Origin: an uncultured Dorea sp.
Lineage (GTDB): Bacteria; Bacillota; Clostridia; Lachnospirales; Lachnospiraceae
DNA length: 64,000 bases
Assembly (NCBI GenBank): GCA_910584615.1
Contig: CAJUAM010000013.1
Coordinates: 5,515 to 69,514, forward strand
Direction: 5' to 3'
Position numbers and translations under genes: made by a program. Below the pieces are notes generated by a model. It was not told the origin of the DNA, searched no databases, and saw only the letters and a program-made list of their open reading frames with translations. Below are positions 1 to 9,114 of this stretch, one piece after another (position 1 is the stretch's first letter; each line of letters starts with the position of its first letter).

Positions 1-63
1 CAAACTGCAAAGGAATAGGCCTGAGCAAAACGTTAGGTGTTATTATTTTAAAATATATAAATG
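1..63 (+). other. Possible 3' end of an upstream gene
   Basis: Frame 1 reads five sense codons and then TAG at 16-18, and a terminator-like hairpin follows at 64-95. This fits the tail of a gene that starts outside the window. The stretch is too short to identify a product, and frame 3 is also open here, so the call is weak. Confidence 0.25.
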
Positions 64-95
64 AAGCCGGGGAGAGATCTTCCGGCTTTATTTAC
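64..95 (+). terminator. Intrinsic terminator
   Basis: AAGCCGG at 64-70 pairs with CCGGCTT at 82-88, followed by a T-rich tail. It probably ends the transcript that enters from the left edge of the window. Confidence 0.6.
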
Positions 96-168
96 TGTAC
101 AGGGGCGCGGCTGCTGTGTTTCGGACTTTTATCTTCATGAGACGTGATTTTTCGAAAGAGAATATTAT

Positions 169-197
169 TTGCTTGTCTGAAAGATGTATGTTATGAT
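169..197 (+). promoter_or_regulatory. Sigma-A-type promoter upstream of the two-component genes
   Basis: TTGCTT at 169-174 and TATGAT at 192-197 are separated by 17 bp. Transcription from here would begin near 204 and run through a GC hairpin (223-238) and a terminator (254-279) before reaching the regulator at 368. The -35 is weak (3 of 6 matches) and the -10 is good (5 of 6). Confidence 0.45.
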
Positions 198-203
198 TGA
201 AAA

Positions 204-280
204 TGAAAAACAGAGAGCTGATGGCTGCCGGCGCAGCCGACGGACATTGGATGAAAGCTAGGTATCTCTAGCTTTTTTAT
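204..280 (+). terminator. Leader with GC hairpin and intrinsic terminator (possible attenuator or small RNA)
   Basis: GGCTGC at 223-228 pairs with GCAGCC at 233-238 around a four-base loop. AAGCTAG at 255-261 then pairs with CTAGCTT at 268-274 and is followed by six Ts. A terminator between a plausible promoter (169-197) and the regulator gene at 368 could attenuate that operon or end a short RNA of about 75 nt. No known riboswitch family was recognised. Confidence 0.45.
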
Positions 281-367
281 GTGTAGTTTACATGAAAAAT
301 GAGGATTTTGCAGGAGGATCGTTTGTCTTGCCTGCCGGTTGATATGGCAGGGAAATGGAGGTACAGC

Positions 368-1978
368 ATGTTGAAACTATTGATAGCAGATGATGAAAAA
401 ACAATTTGTTTTTTGATTGCCCGGTTATTGGACTGGAAGAAGTTAGGATTTGAAATCATCGGGATGGCATATACGGGAGTAGATGCATTTGAAATGATCA
501 AAAAAGAACAGCCTGATGTTATTATATCCGATATTCGTATGCCGGGTTATGATGGCATTGAGCTGATAAAAAAGACGAAAGAAGCGCAGATTGAAGCTGA
601 ATTTGTTATGATCAGTGGTTTCAGGCAGTTTGAGTATGCCCAGAACGCCATGAAATATGGCGTTAAGTATTATCTTCTAAAACCCATAGAGGAGGATAAA
701 TTATTAGAGATCGCACAGGAGATCAGGGAAGCGATATTGGATAAAAGAGCGCATGATACTTACGAAAACAACCTGAGGTTGGAGATTAAAGCGACGAAGG
801 ATAAGATGAAAAAAAAGTTTTTGACTTCTATGATCTGGGGACAGGATAAAAAGGAAGAAGGCGTTGACAGAGACAGCATAAACAGAGAATACAGTACAAG
901 ATTCGAAGAAGGTGTTTTTCAGGCTGCGTTTGTTAAGATAGATACTGGCGGGGAAGAGGGAGAGAGCATTGGTTCGATAGTAAAAGAACTGGAAAAATAT
1001 ACCGGTATTTTGGGAAAGGTATGTAAAGAGCATATCACTGCAGATATGAATTCCGGAATCATTACTTTATTTAACTATAAGATAGAGCAGGAGACTCTTG
1101 TTAAGAAAAAGATAGAGGAATTGTATGAGAATATCAAAAAGTATGTGGACCGGTTTGAAGGGTTTTCTGTGGTTATAGGAGTGGGACAGAAGATGAATAA
1201 TTTTTCTGAGTCCAGTCTCTGTCTTAAGACTGCTGTGGATGCGATCAAATATAGGATACAGATCGCAGATACAGGGATTATATATTTAGAGAATTATCAT
1301 TTTGATTCGTACAATATCGAAGCGGTTGTAACAGAAAAGAACAAGCAGGGCTACATTTCCAAAATAGTCTCCGGAGATATAAAAGGAGCGCAGGAATGTG
1401 TGGCATCGACACTGAGGAGGATCAAGTTTTCATATGAAAATTATTCGCCGATCCTGTTTTTTGATGTTCTGATCATTTATGTGGACCTGCTGGCAGACTA
1501 CTGTAAACAGCATTTAGATAACCTTGACTATGAAAATAGTTTTAAAAAATGGAATGTCAGAGTTGATAATACGAAACGGGAGAGACAGCTTCTTTCAGTG
1601 ACAGAAGATCTGATAAAAGAGATCTTTGAATATCTGGATGAAGAAAAGAAGCAGAAAGACATCAAACCGATCCGGATAGTAAAAGAATACATTGAGAGCA
1701 ATTATATGCAGGAAATCAGTCTTAACCAGTTAGCGGAATTGGTGGAGATGAATGCGTCTTATTTAAGTTCTGTATTTAAGAAAGAGACAGGTATGACTTA
1801 TTCGGAATACTTGATACAATGCAGAGTAAAACAGGCGAGCCGCCTCTTAGTAGAGACGGGGTTGAGCGTCAGTGAGATTGCTTATCGCTCTGGGTATCAG
1901 GATGCAAGATATTTCAGCAAACAGTTTGCAAAACAGGTAGGCCTTAAACCGTCTGAATATAGAAAGCTATATTCATAA
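368..1978 (+). CDS. AraC-type response regulator (YesN family)
   Basis: This is a two-component DNA-binding regulator of 536 residues. An N-terminal receiver domain (about 1-120) has acidic residues D8/D9, phospho-acceptor D55 in IISDIRMP and conserved K105 in LLKP. A long linker (about 130-420) leads to two AraC-type helix-turn-helix motifs at about 435-536 (ISLNQLAELVEMNASYLSSV and the following SEIAYRSGY). The ATG at 368 is preferred because GGAGG lies just upstream (356-360) and the receiver begins immediately; an ATG at 299 would add 23 unrelated residues. The partner kinase starts 12 bp downstream, so the pair is co-transcribed. YesN-type regulators usually control an adjacent sugar ABC importer, here probably 4570-8118. 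Confidence 0.93.
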   Translation: MLKLLIADDEKTICFLIARLLDWKKLGFEIIGMAYTGVDAFEMIKKEQPDVIISDIRMPGYDGIELIKKTKEAQIEAEFVMISGFRQFEYAQNAMKYGVKYYLLKPIEEDKLLEIAQEIREAILDKRAHDTYENNLRLEIKATKDKMKKKFLTSMIWGQDKKEEGVDRDSINREYSTRFEEGVFQAAFVKIDTGGEEGESIGSIVKELEKYTGILGKVCKEHITADMNSGIITLFNYKIEQETLVKKKIEELYENIKKYVDRFEGFSVVIGVGQKMNNFSESSLCLKTAVDAIKYRIQIADTGIIYLENYHFDSYNIEAVVTEKNKQGYISKIVSGDIKGAQECVASTLRRIKFSYENYSPILFFDVLIIYVDLLADYCKQHLDNLDYENSFKKWNVRVDNTKRERQLLSVTEDLIKEIFEYLDEEKKQKDIKPIRIVKEYIESNYMQEISLNQLAELVEMNASYLSSVFKKETGMTYSEYLIQCRVKQASRLLVETGLSVSEIAYRSGYQDARYFSKQFAKQVGLKPSEYRKLYS

Positions 1979-1990
1979 AGAAGGGAAAAT

Positions 1991-3013
1991 ATGCAAAGAA
2001 GAAAATATTCGTCAAAAAATATGAAGAAATTCATGATAACAGGCATGGTTGTGTGGCTGCTGTTAATGTCTGGAAATATTATTCTGGTCATTTGCACTCC
2101 AAAGCACACATTACTGGATATTTTAATGATTTTGTCAGAGCTTGTAATAGGCATTATATATTTTTTTTGGTTTTACAGAGATATTTATCTGCCGAATCTC
2201 AGACTTACGTGGCAGATCAAAGAACTGAATCATGGACAGATGAAAGATGATGATATGATACAAGAGATCGTAAGCATTATTTCATCTCTGGATTCTATAG
2301 CCCTTAAAGAGAAAAATGCCGAAATTCTTGAGAAGAATGCTGAGATCAATAATCTTCAGGATCAGATAAATCCCCATTTTTTATATAATACGCTGGAAGT
2401 GATACGTGGGGAGGCATTACTGAATGGGGAGGAGAAGATTGCGGGGATGACGTTATCCCTTGCGAACTATTTCCGGTACAATATCAGCCGAAAAGAAACA
2501 TTTGTATATCTGAAGGATGAATTGAAGAATGGAATGAACTATTTTAATATACAAAAGACCAGATTTGGAGATAAGATATCCTGTGAGATCATATATCATG
2601 ATATTGAAGAAAGTCTGGTGAGCAATTGCTATATCCCTAAGCTGATCCTGCAGCCAGTCATTGAAAATGCTATTTACCATGGACTGGAGATGAAGATGGG
2701 GGCGGGAAAGATTACAATACATATTACGGCAACAAAATCAAGTCTTAAGATTAATGTCGCGGATGACGGAATGGGGATGACACAGGAAAAGGTGGATGAG
2801 CTCAACTGTGATCTGGATGACAGAAATGAGGATAATCTGTCCAGAGAAAACACAAAGCGCCACAACGGAGTCGCGGTAAAGAATATAAGAAAAAGATTAA
2901 AGCTTTATTGGGAAGAAAAGGCGTATATGGTGGTTGTCAGTGAGCTGGGAGTCGGCACGCAGGTGCATATATCTATGCCGCTCATATATCAGATTGAGGA
3001 ATACATGAATTAA
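1991..3013 (+). CDS. Sensor histidine kinase, YesM/LytS type, without extracellular sensor domain
   Basis: The 340-residue kinase has two transmembrane segments near residues 13-35 and 40-61, with only a few residues between them. A coiled-coil follows (about 95-122), then the His_kinase motif QINPHFLYNTLE with phospho-acceptor H129, and an HATPase domain with N box LQPVIENAIYHG and G box DDGMGM. YesM proteins normally carry a large extracellular Cache-type domain, which is absent here, so the stimulus must come through the membrane or from a partner protein. The gene sits between its regulator (12 bp upstream) and a degenerate ABC ATPase gene (2 bp downstream), which makes the ATPase a candidate signalling partner. 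That link is inference. Confidence 0.9.
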   Translation: MQRRKYSSKNMKKFMITGMVVWLLLMSGNIILVICTPKHTLLDILMILSELVIGIIYFFWFYRDIYLPNLRLTWQIKELNHGQMKDDDMIQEIVSIISSLDSIALKEKNAEILEKNAEINNLQDQINPHFLYNTLEVIRGEALLNGEEKIAGMTLSLANYFRYNISRKETFVYLKDELKNGMNYFNIQKTRFGDKISCEIIYHDIEESLVSNCYIPKLILQPVIENAIYHGLEMKMGAGKITIHITATKSSLKINVADDGMGMTQEKVDELNCDLDDRNEDNLSRENTKRHNGVAVKNIRKRLKLYWEEKAYMVVVSELGVGTQVHISMPLIYQIEEYMN

Positions 3014-3015
3014 CG

Positions 3016-4479
3016 ATGAAAAATGATGTTTTGTTAATGAAAGATATTACAAAAGAAAAAGCGCGAAGCAGAGTGTTAGACCATTTCTTTATGGAAATCT
3101 TAAGCGGAGAGATCATAAATCTGATCGGGCTTGAAGGCAGTGGGAAAGCGGAAATATATTCGGTTTTATTTGGCGATGAGAGCATTGATGAGGGGAAAAT
3201 ATGGTTTACAGGCAAATATTATGAAAAGGGGAAGATACTGCCGGTTGAGAAGTTGAATGGAATATTTTTTATCGGCAATCAGGAGCTGATCATACCGAAT
3301 CTGAGTGTGGCTGAAAATTTATATATCATTGAAAAGATCAATTATTTTCAGTTAAGTGTATCAAAAAAGAAAATGATCCAGCAGGCTAAAAGATTGTTCG
3401 AGTCATTTAGCATTGAAATCGCGCCGGAAAAAAAGGCAATAAAGCTCAGCAGGTATGAGTGTTATGTTCTACGTCTGATGCGTGCGTATGTAAAACGCGC
3501 CAGATTGATCGTAGTTGATGATATACTGGAGGATTGTTCGTTTGACAGGATCGATCAGATCATAGGTATATTAGAGCGGTTCAAAGAAGAAGGAGTATCC
3601 ATATTATGGATCAACAGTTATCCGGATTCTATTACTGAGATATCAGATAAAATCATGATAATCCGTCAGGGCAGAAATGGCATGATGTTCTATAAGAAAG
3701 AGTATGATAAACAGAAGCTTTTAGAATGTCTTGCGGGACAGAAGAAATCTCAGGAGTCAGAAGAGGGACATTGCGCGGCAGCAGGTAAAGTCATTTTCCG
3801 GGCAGATCATATACAAAACGAATATTTTGACGATCTGTCTTTTGACTGCAGGAAAGGAGAGATACTCGGGATATATGATTTTCAGGACAAATTCAGCAGA
3901 GAGTTAAGAAGGCTGCTGCTTGGGCGCAGATATTACAAGGGGAATCTGATTATTGACGGCTCGGTATATAAGGCTGATTCAGAATATAAATTAGTAAAGA
4001 ACCATATCGGTGTTGTAGATGGAGAGCAATATCAGTCGCTTATTTTTCCTGATCTTTCTGTGCGTGAGAATATGGAGATGGCAATCTATAAAAAGACAAC
4101 CATGTTCGGGTGTTTTATCAATGGAAGAGTCAAGAAATACCTTGATAAAATCGGGATGGAAATCTGTGAAAATACACGGATCAATCAGAAAATGGGAAGT
4201 GTGAGCAGAAGGGATGCGATGCAGATCATATACCATAGATGGCAGCTTGCGAATCCCAAAATCCTGTTTTGTTTCCAACCATTTTTAAGGCTGGATGCCG
4301 TATCAAGACGGCAGCTTGAGATCCTGCTGCTGGAGTTTAAGCGGAAAGGAACGTGCATAGTGCTTGGCAGCGCGGACATTTCTCATCTGATGCCTTTCTG
4401 TGACCGGATGATAGTGATAGAGCATAACCGGATCGTCAGAGAAGTTGACAGGAAGAAGTTTTCTGAGTATTTCCAATAA
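3016..4479 (+). CDS. Degenerate tandem ABC ATPase of the sugar-importer type
   Basis: The 487-residue protein has the two-cassette layout of RbsA/MglA-type ATPases, but its catalytic motifs are eroded. The first Walker A reads GLEGSGKA, with Ala where Ser/Thr should bind magnesium. Its signature region is LSRYECYVLRL instead of LSGGQ, and its Walker B is LIVVDD without the usual catalytic Glu. The second cassette lacks Walker A (GIYDFQDKFSREL), and MGSVSRRDAMQ replaces its signature. It follows the kinase by 2 bp and precedes the binding-protein gene. Since 5653-7137 encodes an intact ATPase for the same importer, this copy probably has a structural or regulatory role; that role is inference. 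Confidence 0.82.
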   Translation: MKNDVLLMKDITKEKARSRVLDHFFMEILSGEIINLIGLEGSGKAEIYSVLFGDESIDEGKIWFTGKYYEKGKILPVEKLNGIFFIGNQELIIPNLSVAENLYIIEKINYFQLSVSKKKMIQQAKRLFESFSIEIAPEKKAIKLSRYECYVLRLMRAYVKRARLIVVDDILEDCSFDRIDQIIGILERFKEEGVSILWINSYPDSITEISDKIMIIRQGRNGMMFYKKEYDKQKLLECLAGQKKSQESEEGHCAAAGKVIFRADHIQNEYFDDLSFDCRKGEILGIYDFQDKFSRELRRLLLGRRYYKGNLIIDGSVYKADSEYKLVKNHIGVVDGEQYQSLIFPDLSVRENMEMAIYKKTTMFGCFINGRVKKYLDKIGMEICENTRINQKMGSVSRRDAMQIIYHRWQLANPKILFCFQPFLRLDAVSRRQLEILLLEFKRKGTCIVLGSADISHLMPFCDRMIVIEHNRIVREVDRKKFSEYFQ

Positions 4480-4569
4480 AAATACACATATTCCAAAATC
4501 TCCCGCATTGTTGTGTATGTTCATAGTGGTTATAATATGGTCATCAATAACCTAAAGGAGGAAGAAGAA

Positions 4570-5565
4570 ATGAAAACAGTGTGGAAAAAAACAGCAGCAT
4601 TAGTTATGGTTTTGATGATGATCTGGTCATTGGCCGGATGCGGCAGTTCCGGGGGAGGGGAATCTTCTGAGACAACAGAATCAAAGGATGATTCAAAGAA
4701 GGTAAAGATTGGTTTTGTTGTCAGTGATATGTCAGACGCGTTTTTCGCTCATCTGGTACAGAATATGCAGGCAGATGCAGAGAAGAAAGGTGTAACTCTC
4801 ACTGTAAAGGAATGTCCGGAGATCAGCGATAAGATCACTGGTATCGAGAACTTTGTAGAGGCAGGATGTACAGCTATCATCTGTCATGTTACGGATGCGG
4901 ATGCTCTCAAAGATGCAGCGGCAAATGCAGAGAGTGCAGGTGTTAAATTTATCTCATATGATTCAGACATTGAAGGTACATCCGGATTTATCGGAATTGA
5001 CAATCATGAGTATGGATACGCGATTGGGAAAAACGCGGCAGAATGGATCAACGAGAATTTTAAAGAGTCGGAAAAAGCTAAAGTAGGCGTGTGCAATTAT
5101 CCGGATTATCCGTTTCTGGTAACAAGGGAAGAAGGCATTTTAGATGCGTTAAAGGAACTTGCTCCAAGCGCTGAGGTTGTAGTAACAGCAAAAGCCGGAT
5201 ATACTCCGGAGGGTGTGGATGTCGGAGATGCATGGGTGCAGTCTAATCCTGATCTGAATGTAGTTGTCGGAATCAATGATGCCGGAGTATTAGGAGTTTA
5301 TGAGTCTTTCAAATCTGCAGGTATCAAAGGCGATAAATTAGGAATGTTTGGAGGAGATGCAGTTGATGACGCTTTGGCGGCATTGAAAGAAAATGGCGTG
5401 TTTAAAGCAACAGTTACTACCAATATGCTGCTCCATTCGGACTATTTTATTGATATGGCAATTGAATTGACAGAAAATGGAAAGTTGGATGAAAGAGAAG
5501 TCTTGTTCCCGCTTGATCCGATAACCCCAGACAATGTTGAGGAATATATTGCAAGTCAGGAATAG
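4570..5565 (+). CDS. Sugar ABC transporter substrate-binding lipoprotein
   Basis: A 331-residue type-1 periplasmic binding protein (Peripla_BP_4-like). The signal peptide is MKTVWKKTAALVMVLMMIW with lipobox LAGC, so the mature protein is tethered at Cys24. The fold starts with KIGFVVSDMSDAFFAHL, typical of ribose/galactose-type binding proteins, followed by GCTAIICHVTDADALK and VVVGINDAGVLGVYESF. The ATG at 4570 follows AAAGGAGGAAG with good spacing; an in-frame start at 4513 would hide the signal peptide. A perfect 12-bp terminator hairpin lies between this gene and the ATPase gene, which fits extra binding-protein transcript. The ligand cannot be read from sequence. Confidence 0.93.
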   Translation: MKTVWKKTAALVMVLMMIWSLAGCGSSGGGESSETTESKDDSKKVKIGFVVSDMSDAFFAHLVQNMQADAEKKGVTLTVKECPEISDKITGIENFVEAGCTAIICHVTDADALKDAAANAESAGVKFISYDSDIEGTSGFIGIDNHEYGYAIGKNAAEWINENFKESEKAKVGVCNYPDYPFLVTREEGILDALKELAPSAEVVVTAKAGYTPEGVDVGDAWVQSNPDLNVVVGINDAGVLGVYESFKSAGIKGDKLGMFGGDAVDDALAALKENGVFKATVTTNMLLHSDYFIDMAIELTENGKLDEREVLFPLDPITPDNVEEYIASQE

Positions 5566-5577
5566 AGAGGACACAGA

Positions 5578-5615
5578 TTAATGGTATAGATTGTATGCTA
5601 TACCATTAATTTTTT
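5578..5615 (+). terminator. Internal terminator between binding protein and ATPase genes
   Basis: TTAATGGTATAG at 5578-5589 pairs perfectly with CTATACCATTAA at 5598-5609 over an 8-nt loop, and a T run follows to 5615. Partial read-through would give more binding protein than membrane components, as in many ABC operons. Confidence 0.75.
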
Positions 5616-5652
5616 GGAAGCAATGGATTATGGGTGAGGTGAAGACTTACAT

Positions 5653-7137
5653 ATGGATAATATATTAGAAATAAAAAATGTTACGAAAAGATATCCGGGC
5701 GTAGTAGCATTAGATAACATCTCTTTTTCGGTAAAAGAAGGAGAGGTCCATGCATTAGTAGGTGAAAACGGTGCAGGAAAATCAACACTGATAAAGATCA
5801 TCACAGGCGCGATAAAGCCTGATGAGGGAAGTATCATATACCAGGGAAAAAGTTACACAGAATTGAATCCGATCTTGTCAGGACAGATAGGGATAGAAGC
5901 GATATATCAGGAGTTCAATCTTGCTCCTTCATTGTCGGTAGAAGAAAATATCTATATGGGAAATAAAGTAAATGAAGGTTTATTTATAGATAAGAAGAAG
6001 CTGACGAATAAAACAATGGAAGTTTTGGAGTCGCTGAACGCAGATATTGATCCGGGGACAAAGATCAGGGATCTGACGGTTGCTTACATGCAGTTGGTAG
6101 AGATATCAAAAGCACTGGCTAAAAACGTAAAGTTATTGATCATGGATGAGCCGACGGCTCCGCTTACAGATAATGAAGTAGAGATCCTTTTTAAATTAGT
6201 AAAAAATCTGAAAGAAAAGGGTGTATCTGTTATTTATATATCCCACCGGATGGATGAGATATTTGAATTGTGCGACAGGGTAACAGTTATGCGTGACGGT
6301 CAGGTAATAAAGACAACAGACATACAGGATACTACAAGGAATCAGTTGATCTTTGATATGGTGGGGCGTGAGCTGACCGAAACATATCCTCCAAGAACTC
6401 CCAAATATGGGGAGAAGCTATTAGAGATAAAAAACATCGCCGGACCTTCCAATGCGGAGACATCCTTTTATGTAAGAGAGGGAGAGATCGTAGGAATAGC
6501 CGGTCTGGTGGGGGCCGGAAGGACAGAGATCGCAAGACTGATCATTGGCGCGGATAAGAAATACTCTGGAGAAATCTATGTAAAGGGAGAAAAAGTTTCG
6601 ATCCATTCTCCTAAAGATGCTATAGAAAAAGGAATTGCCTATGTTTCTGAGGATAGGAAGAATCAGGGAGTATTGCTGAAGATGTCAATCCGGTGGAACA
6701 TTACTCTTCCGATCTTAAGAAGATTGTCCCGATTTATATTTATTGATGCAAAAAAGGAAAATGAATGTGTCAATGAGTATAAAGACGCATTACGGATCAA
6801 GACTCCGACGATCAATCAGTTAGTAGGGAATCTCTCCGGCGGAAATCAGCAGAAAGTGGCAGTTGCTAAATGGCTGGCGAGTAAATCAAAGATATTGATC
6901 CTCGATGAGCCTACACGAGGGATTGACGTGGGAGCAAAGCAGGAAATCTATGAGCTGATCAATAAACTGACGGAAGAAGGACTGGGAATCATCATGATAT
7001 CTTCAGAGATGGAAGAGATTATGGGGATGTCTGACCGTATGCTGGTGATGGCAGAAGGCAATATTGTAGGAGAACTTCAAAAAGAAGATTTTTCACAGGA
7101 TAAGATTCTTAAGTATGCATCGAACATTACGACTTAG
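5653..7137 (+). CDS. Sugar ABC importer ATP-binding protein (RbsA/MglA type)
   Basis: The 494-residue protein contains two ABC cassettes. The first has Walker A GENGAGKST, a signature region in which LTVAYMQLVEISKA takes the place of LSGGQ as is common in this subfamily, and Walker B LLIMDEPTAPL. The second has the naturally Walker-A-less start GIAGLVGAGRTEIARL, a canonical signature NLSGGNQQKV and Walker B ILILDEPTRGID. This is the normal RbsA/MglA asymmetry. The permease gene follows 12 bp downstream. The protein powers uptake of a monosaccharide-like or small polyol-like ligand captured by the 4570-5565 lipoprotein. Confidence 0.95.
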   Translation: MDNILEIKNVTKRYPGVVALDNISFSVKEGEVHALVGENGAGKSTLIKIITGAIKPDEGSIIYQGKSYTELNPILSGQIGIEAIYQEFNLAPSLSVEENIYMGNKVNEGLFIDKKKLTNKTMEVLESLNADIDPGTKIRDLTVAYMQLVEISKALAKNVKLLIMDEPTAPLTDNEVEILFKLVKNLKEKGVSVIYISHRMDEIFELCDRVTVMRDGQVIKTTDIQDTTRNQLIFDMVGRELTETYPPRTPKYGEKLLEIKNIAGPSNAETSFYVREGEIVGIAGLVGAGRTEIARLIIGADKKYSGEIYVKGEKVSIHSPKDAIEKGIAYVSEDRKNQGVLLKMSIRWNITLPILRRLSRFIFIDAKKENECVNEYKDALRIKTPTINQLVGNLSGGNQQKVAVAKWLASKSKILILDEPTRGIDVGAKQEIYELINKLTEEGLGIIMISSEMEEIMGMSDRMLVMAEGNIVGELQKEDFSQDKILKYASNITT

Positions 7138-7149
7138 GAGGAGCGTAAA

Positions 7150-8118
7150 ATGGATAAATTGAAAAATTTTATAAAACAGTATTTTGTGTTAGTGATATTA
7201 CTATTTTTAATTATATTATTTGGCGTGCTGCAGCCAGAGTCTTTTTTAACAATGTCTAATTTGTTTACTGTAGTCCGCCAGTCTTCTATTATGGGAATTG
7301 CGACGATCGGACTGTTATTTGTTATGATAGCGGGCGGAATCGATCTGTCTCTTGGTTCGGTTATTTCCCTTCAGTCTGTATTAGTGGCTGTTCTGCTGAC
7401 ACAGGCGCAGCTGGGGCTGATTCCGGCATATCTTACAGGACTGCTTGTGGCAACACTGATCGGTCTGGTCACAGGTATCATTATTGTTAAAACGAATATT
7501 TTTCCGATGATCGGAACACTGGCGCTGCAGATCATATTGCAGGGGGCGGCGTATCTGATATGCGGAGGAATGCCGGTATCCAATCTGCCGGATGGAGCAA
7601 AGGTGGTAGGACAGGGCTATGTAGGAAGCATTCCTCTGCCGGTGATTTTATTTATTATAGTAATTGCTATTGCAGCAGTTATTTTAAACCGCACTTATAT
7701 AGGGAGACATTTTTATGCTGTCGGAAGTAATGAAGAAGCGGCAAGACTATCCGGGATCAATACGGGAAAATTAAAAGTCGCGACTTACGCCATCGGGGGA
7801 TTTTTATCCGGACTTGCAGGAATCATTATGCTTGCAAGGATTAGTTCCGGTCAGCCTACAGCAGGAAAGAATATGGAAATGGACTGTCTGACAGCGGCGG
7901 TTATCGGCGGAGTCAGCCTGACCGGCGGTGAAGGGCGCATTTCTACAGCAGTATGCGGAGTGCTGATCATCGGTGTACTGACTAATGGAATGACGATTTT
8001 AAATATTAGTGAATATTACCAGCTGATCATCAGAGGATGTATTTTCCTTGGGGCAGTATGCTTAGACGGAATTCAAAAACAGCTTGCCGGGAAGAAAAAA
8101 GTAAGGAAGGCGGTTTAG
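7150..8118 (+). CDS. Sugar ABC importer permease (RbsC type)
   Basis: A 322-residue, strongly hydrophobic BPD_transp_2-family permease with about eight to ten membrane segments. Recognisable family blocks include MIAGGIDLSLGSVISL, the NRTYIGRHFYAVGSNEEAARLSGI cytoplasmic loop (the ATPase contact) and AVIGGVSLTGGEGR. The start follows GGAGGAGCGTAAA. It lies 12 bp after the ATPase gene and 1 bp before the esterase gene, so importer and catabolic genes form one operon. A single permease gene implies a homodimer. Confidence 0.95.
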   Translation: MDKLKNFIKQYFVLVILLFLIILFGVLQPESFLTMSNLFTVVRQSSIMGIATIGLLFVMIAGGIDLSLGSVISLQSVLVAVLLTQAQLGLIPAYLTGLLVATLIGLVTGIIIVKTNIFPMIGTLALQIILQGAAYLICGGMPVSNLPDGAKVVGQGYVGSIPLPVILFIIVIAIAAVILNRTYIGRHFYAVGSNEEAARLSGINTGKLKVATYAIGGFLSGLAGIIMLARISSGQPTAGKNMEMDCLTAAVIGGVSLTGGEGRISTAVCGVLIIGVLTNGMTILNISEYYQLIIRGCIFLGAVCLDGIQKQLAGKKKVRKAV

Positions 8119-8119
8119 T

Positions 8120-9094
8120 ATGGAGCTTTATAGAAAATTTTTACAGCCTGAATATGGAGAAGCGGCGCCGGAAGTGAATATTATGGATCCCCAGATCATG
8201 GATATGGAGCATCGGAAAGAATGGAGAATCCAAAGCGATTACGAATCAATAGCAGCGATGACGGCGGCTTATCAAAAGTGTGCCTGCTACCGGGATGTCA
8301 TGACAGTACAAACGGAGGATACTCTGTGCCGGTGTGAAGACAGAAAGTTTCGTGTCAGAGTTTATATTCCCGGTAAAAGAAAGACGTATCCGGTAGTCAT
8401 ATTCTATCATGGCGGCGCGTTTTCTATGAACAGTATTGAGGTATATGAGTATGTCCATCGGTATCTTTCATATTACGGGGACATGATAGTTGTAGCGCCG
8501 GATTATCATCTTGCGCCGGAATATAAATTCCCGAAAGGACTAGAAGAGGCATACAGCACACTTGTATGGACAGAAGAGAATATAAAAAGCTATGGGGGTG
8601 ATCCTGCGGATATCAGTGTATGCGGGGACAGTTCCGGCGGAAATTTCGCGGCGTCGGTATCTATGATGGCAAGGGACAGGAAAGGTCCCGCGATCAGCCG
8701 GCAGATATTATATTATCCGTTGGTGACAAACATAGAAGAAGAGATGACGGATTCTGAGAAGCGCTATGGTAAAGGATATTTTCTTGAGTATAACTGCATG
8801 GAAGATCCAATGGCTCTGTATTTTAACAGCGAAGAGGAGAAGAAGGACCCGCATGCCTCGCCCCTTCTTGCGGAAAATCTGTCAAAACTGCCGCCGGCAT
8901 GTTTTATATCGGCAGAGTGTGACCCATTGCTGGATCAGGGACTTATGTATGCGGCAAAGCTTGAAGATGCCGGTGTTAAAGTAGAGTATCATATCATGAA
9001 AGGTATGGTACATGGTTTTATTAACTGGACATACGGAAAAACATTTGAAGCACTCAATCATGCGGTACAGTTTGTGCGCAGAAAAGATTTGTAA
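8120..9094 (+). CDS. Alpha/beta hydrolase (HSL-type esterase)
   Basis: The 324-residue protein has the hormone-sensitive-lipase family signature. An oxyanion-hole motif HGGAF precedes the nucleophile elbow GDSSGG, with catalytic Ser expected there. The acid is likely in the AECDPLLDQG segment and the His in VHGFINW. There is no signal peptide, so it is cytoplasmic. The gene starts 1 bp after the permease stop and is followed 20 bp later by an amidohydrolase, which suggests the imported ligand carries an ester or lactone that is opened inside the cell. The true substrate is unknown; HSL-type enzymes act on short acyl esters. Confidence 0.9.
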   Translation: MELYRKFLQPEYGEAAPEVNIMDPQIMDMEHRKEWRIQSDYESIAAMTAAYQKCACYRDVMTVQTEDTLCRCEDRKFRVRVYIPGKRKTYPVVIFYHGGAFSMNSIEVYEYVHRYLSYYGDMIVVAPDYHLAPEYKFPKGLEEAYSTLVWTEENIKSYGGDPADISVCGDSSGGNFAASVSMMARDRKGPAISRQILYYPLVTNIEEEMTDSEKRYGKGYFLEYNCMEDPMALYFNSEEEKKDPHASPLLAENLSKLPPACFISAECDPLLDQGLMYAAKLEDAGVKVEYHIMKGMVHGFINWTYGKTFEALNHAVQFVRRKDL

Positions 9095-9114
9095 ATAGAT
9101 ACAGGAGGGATCAT

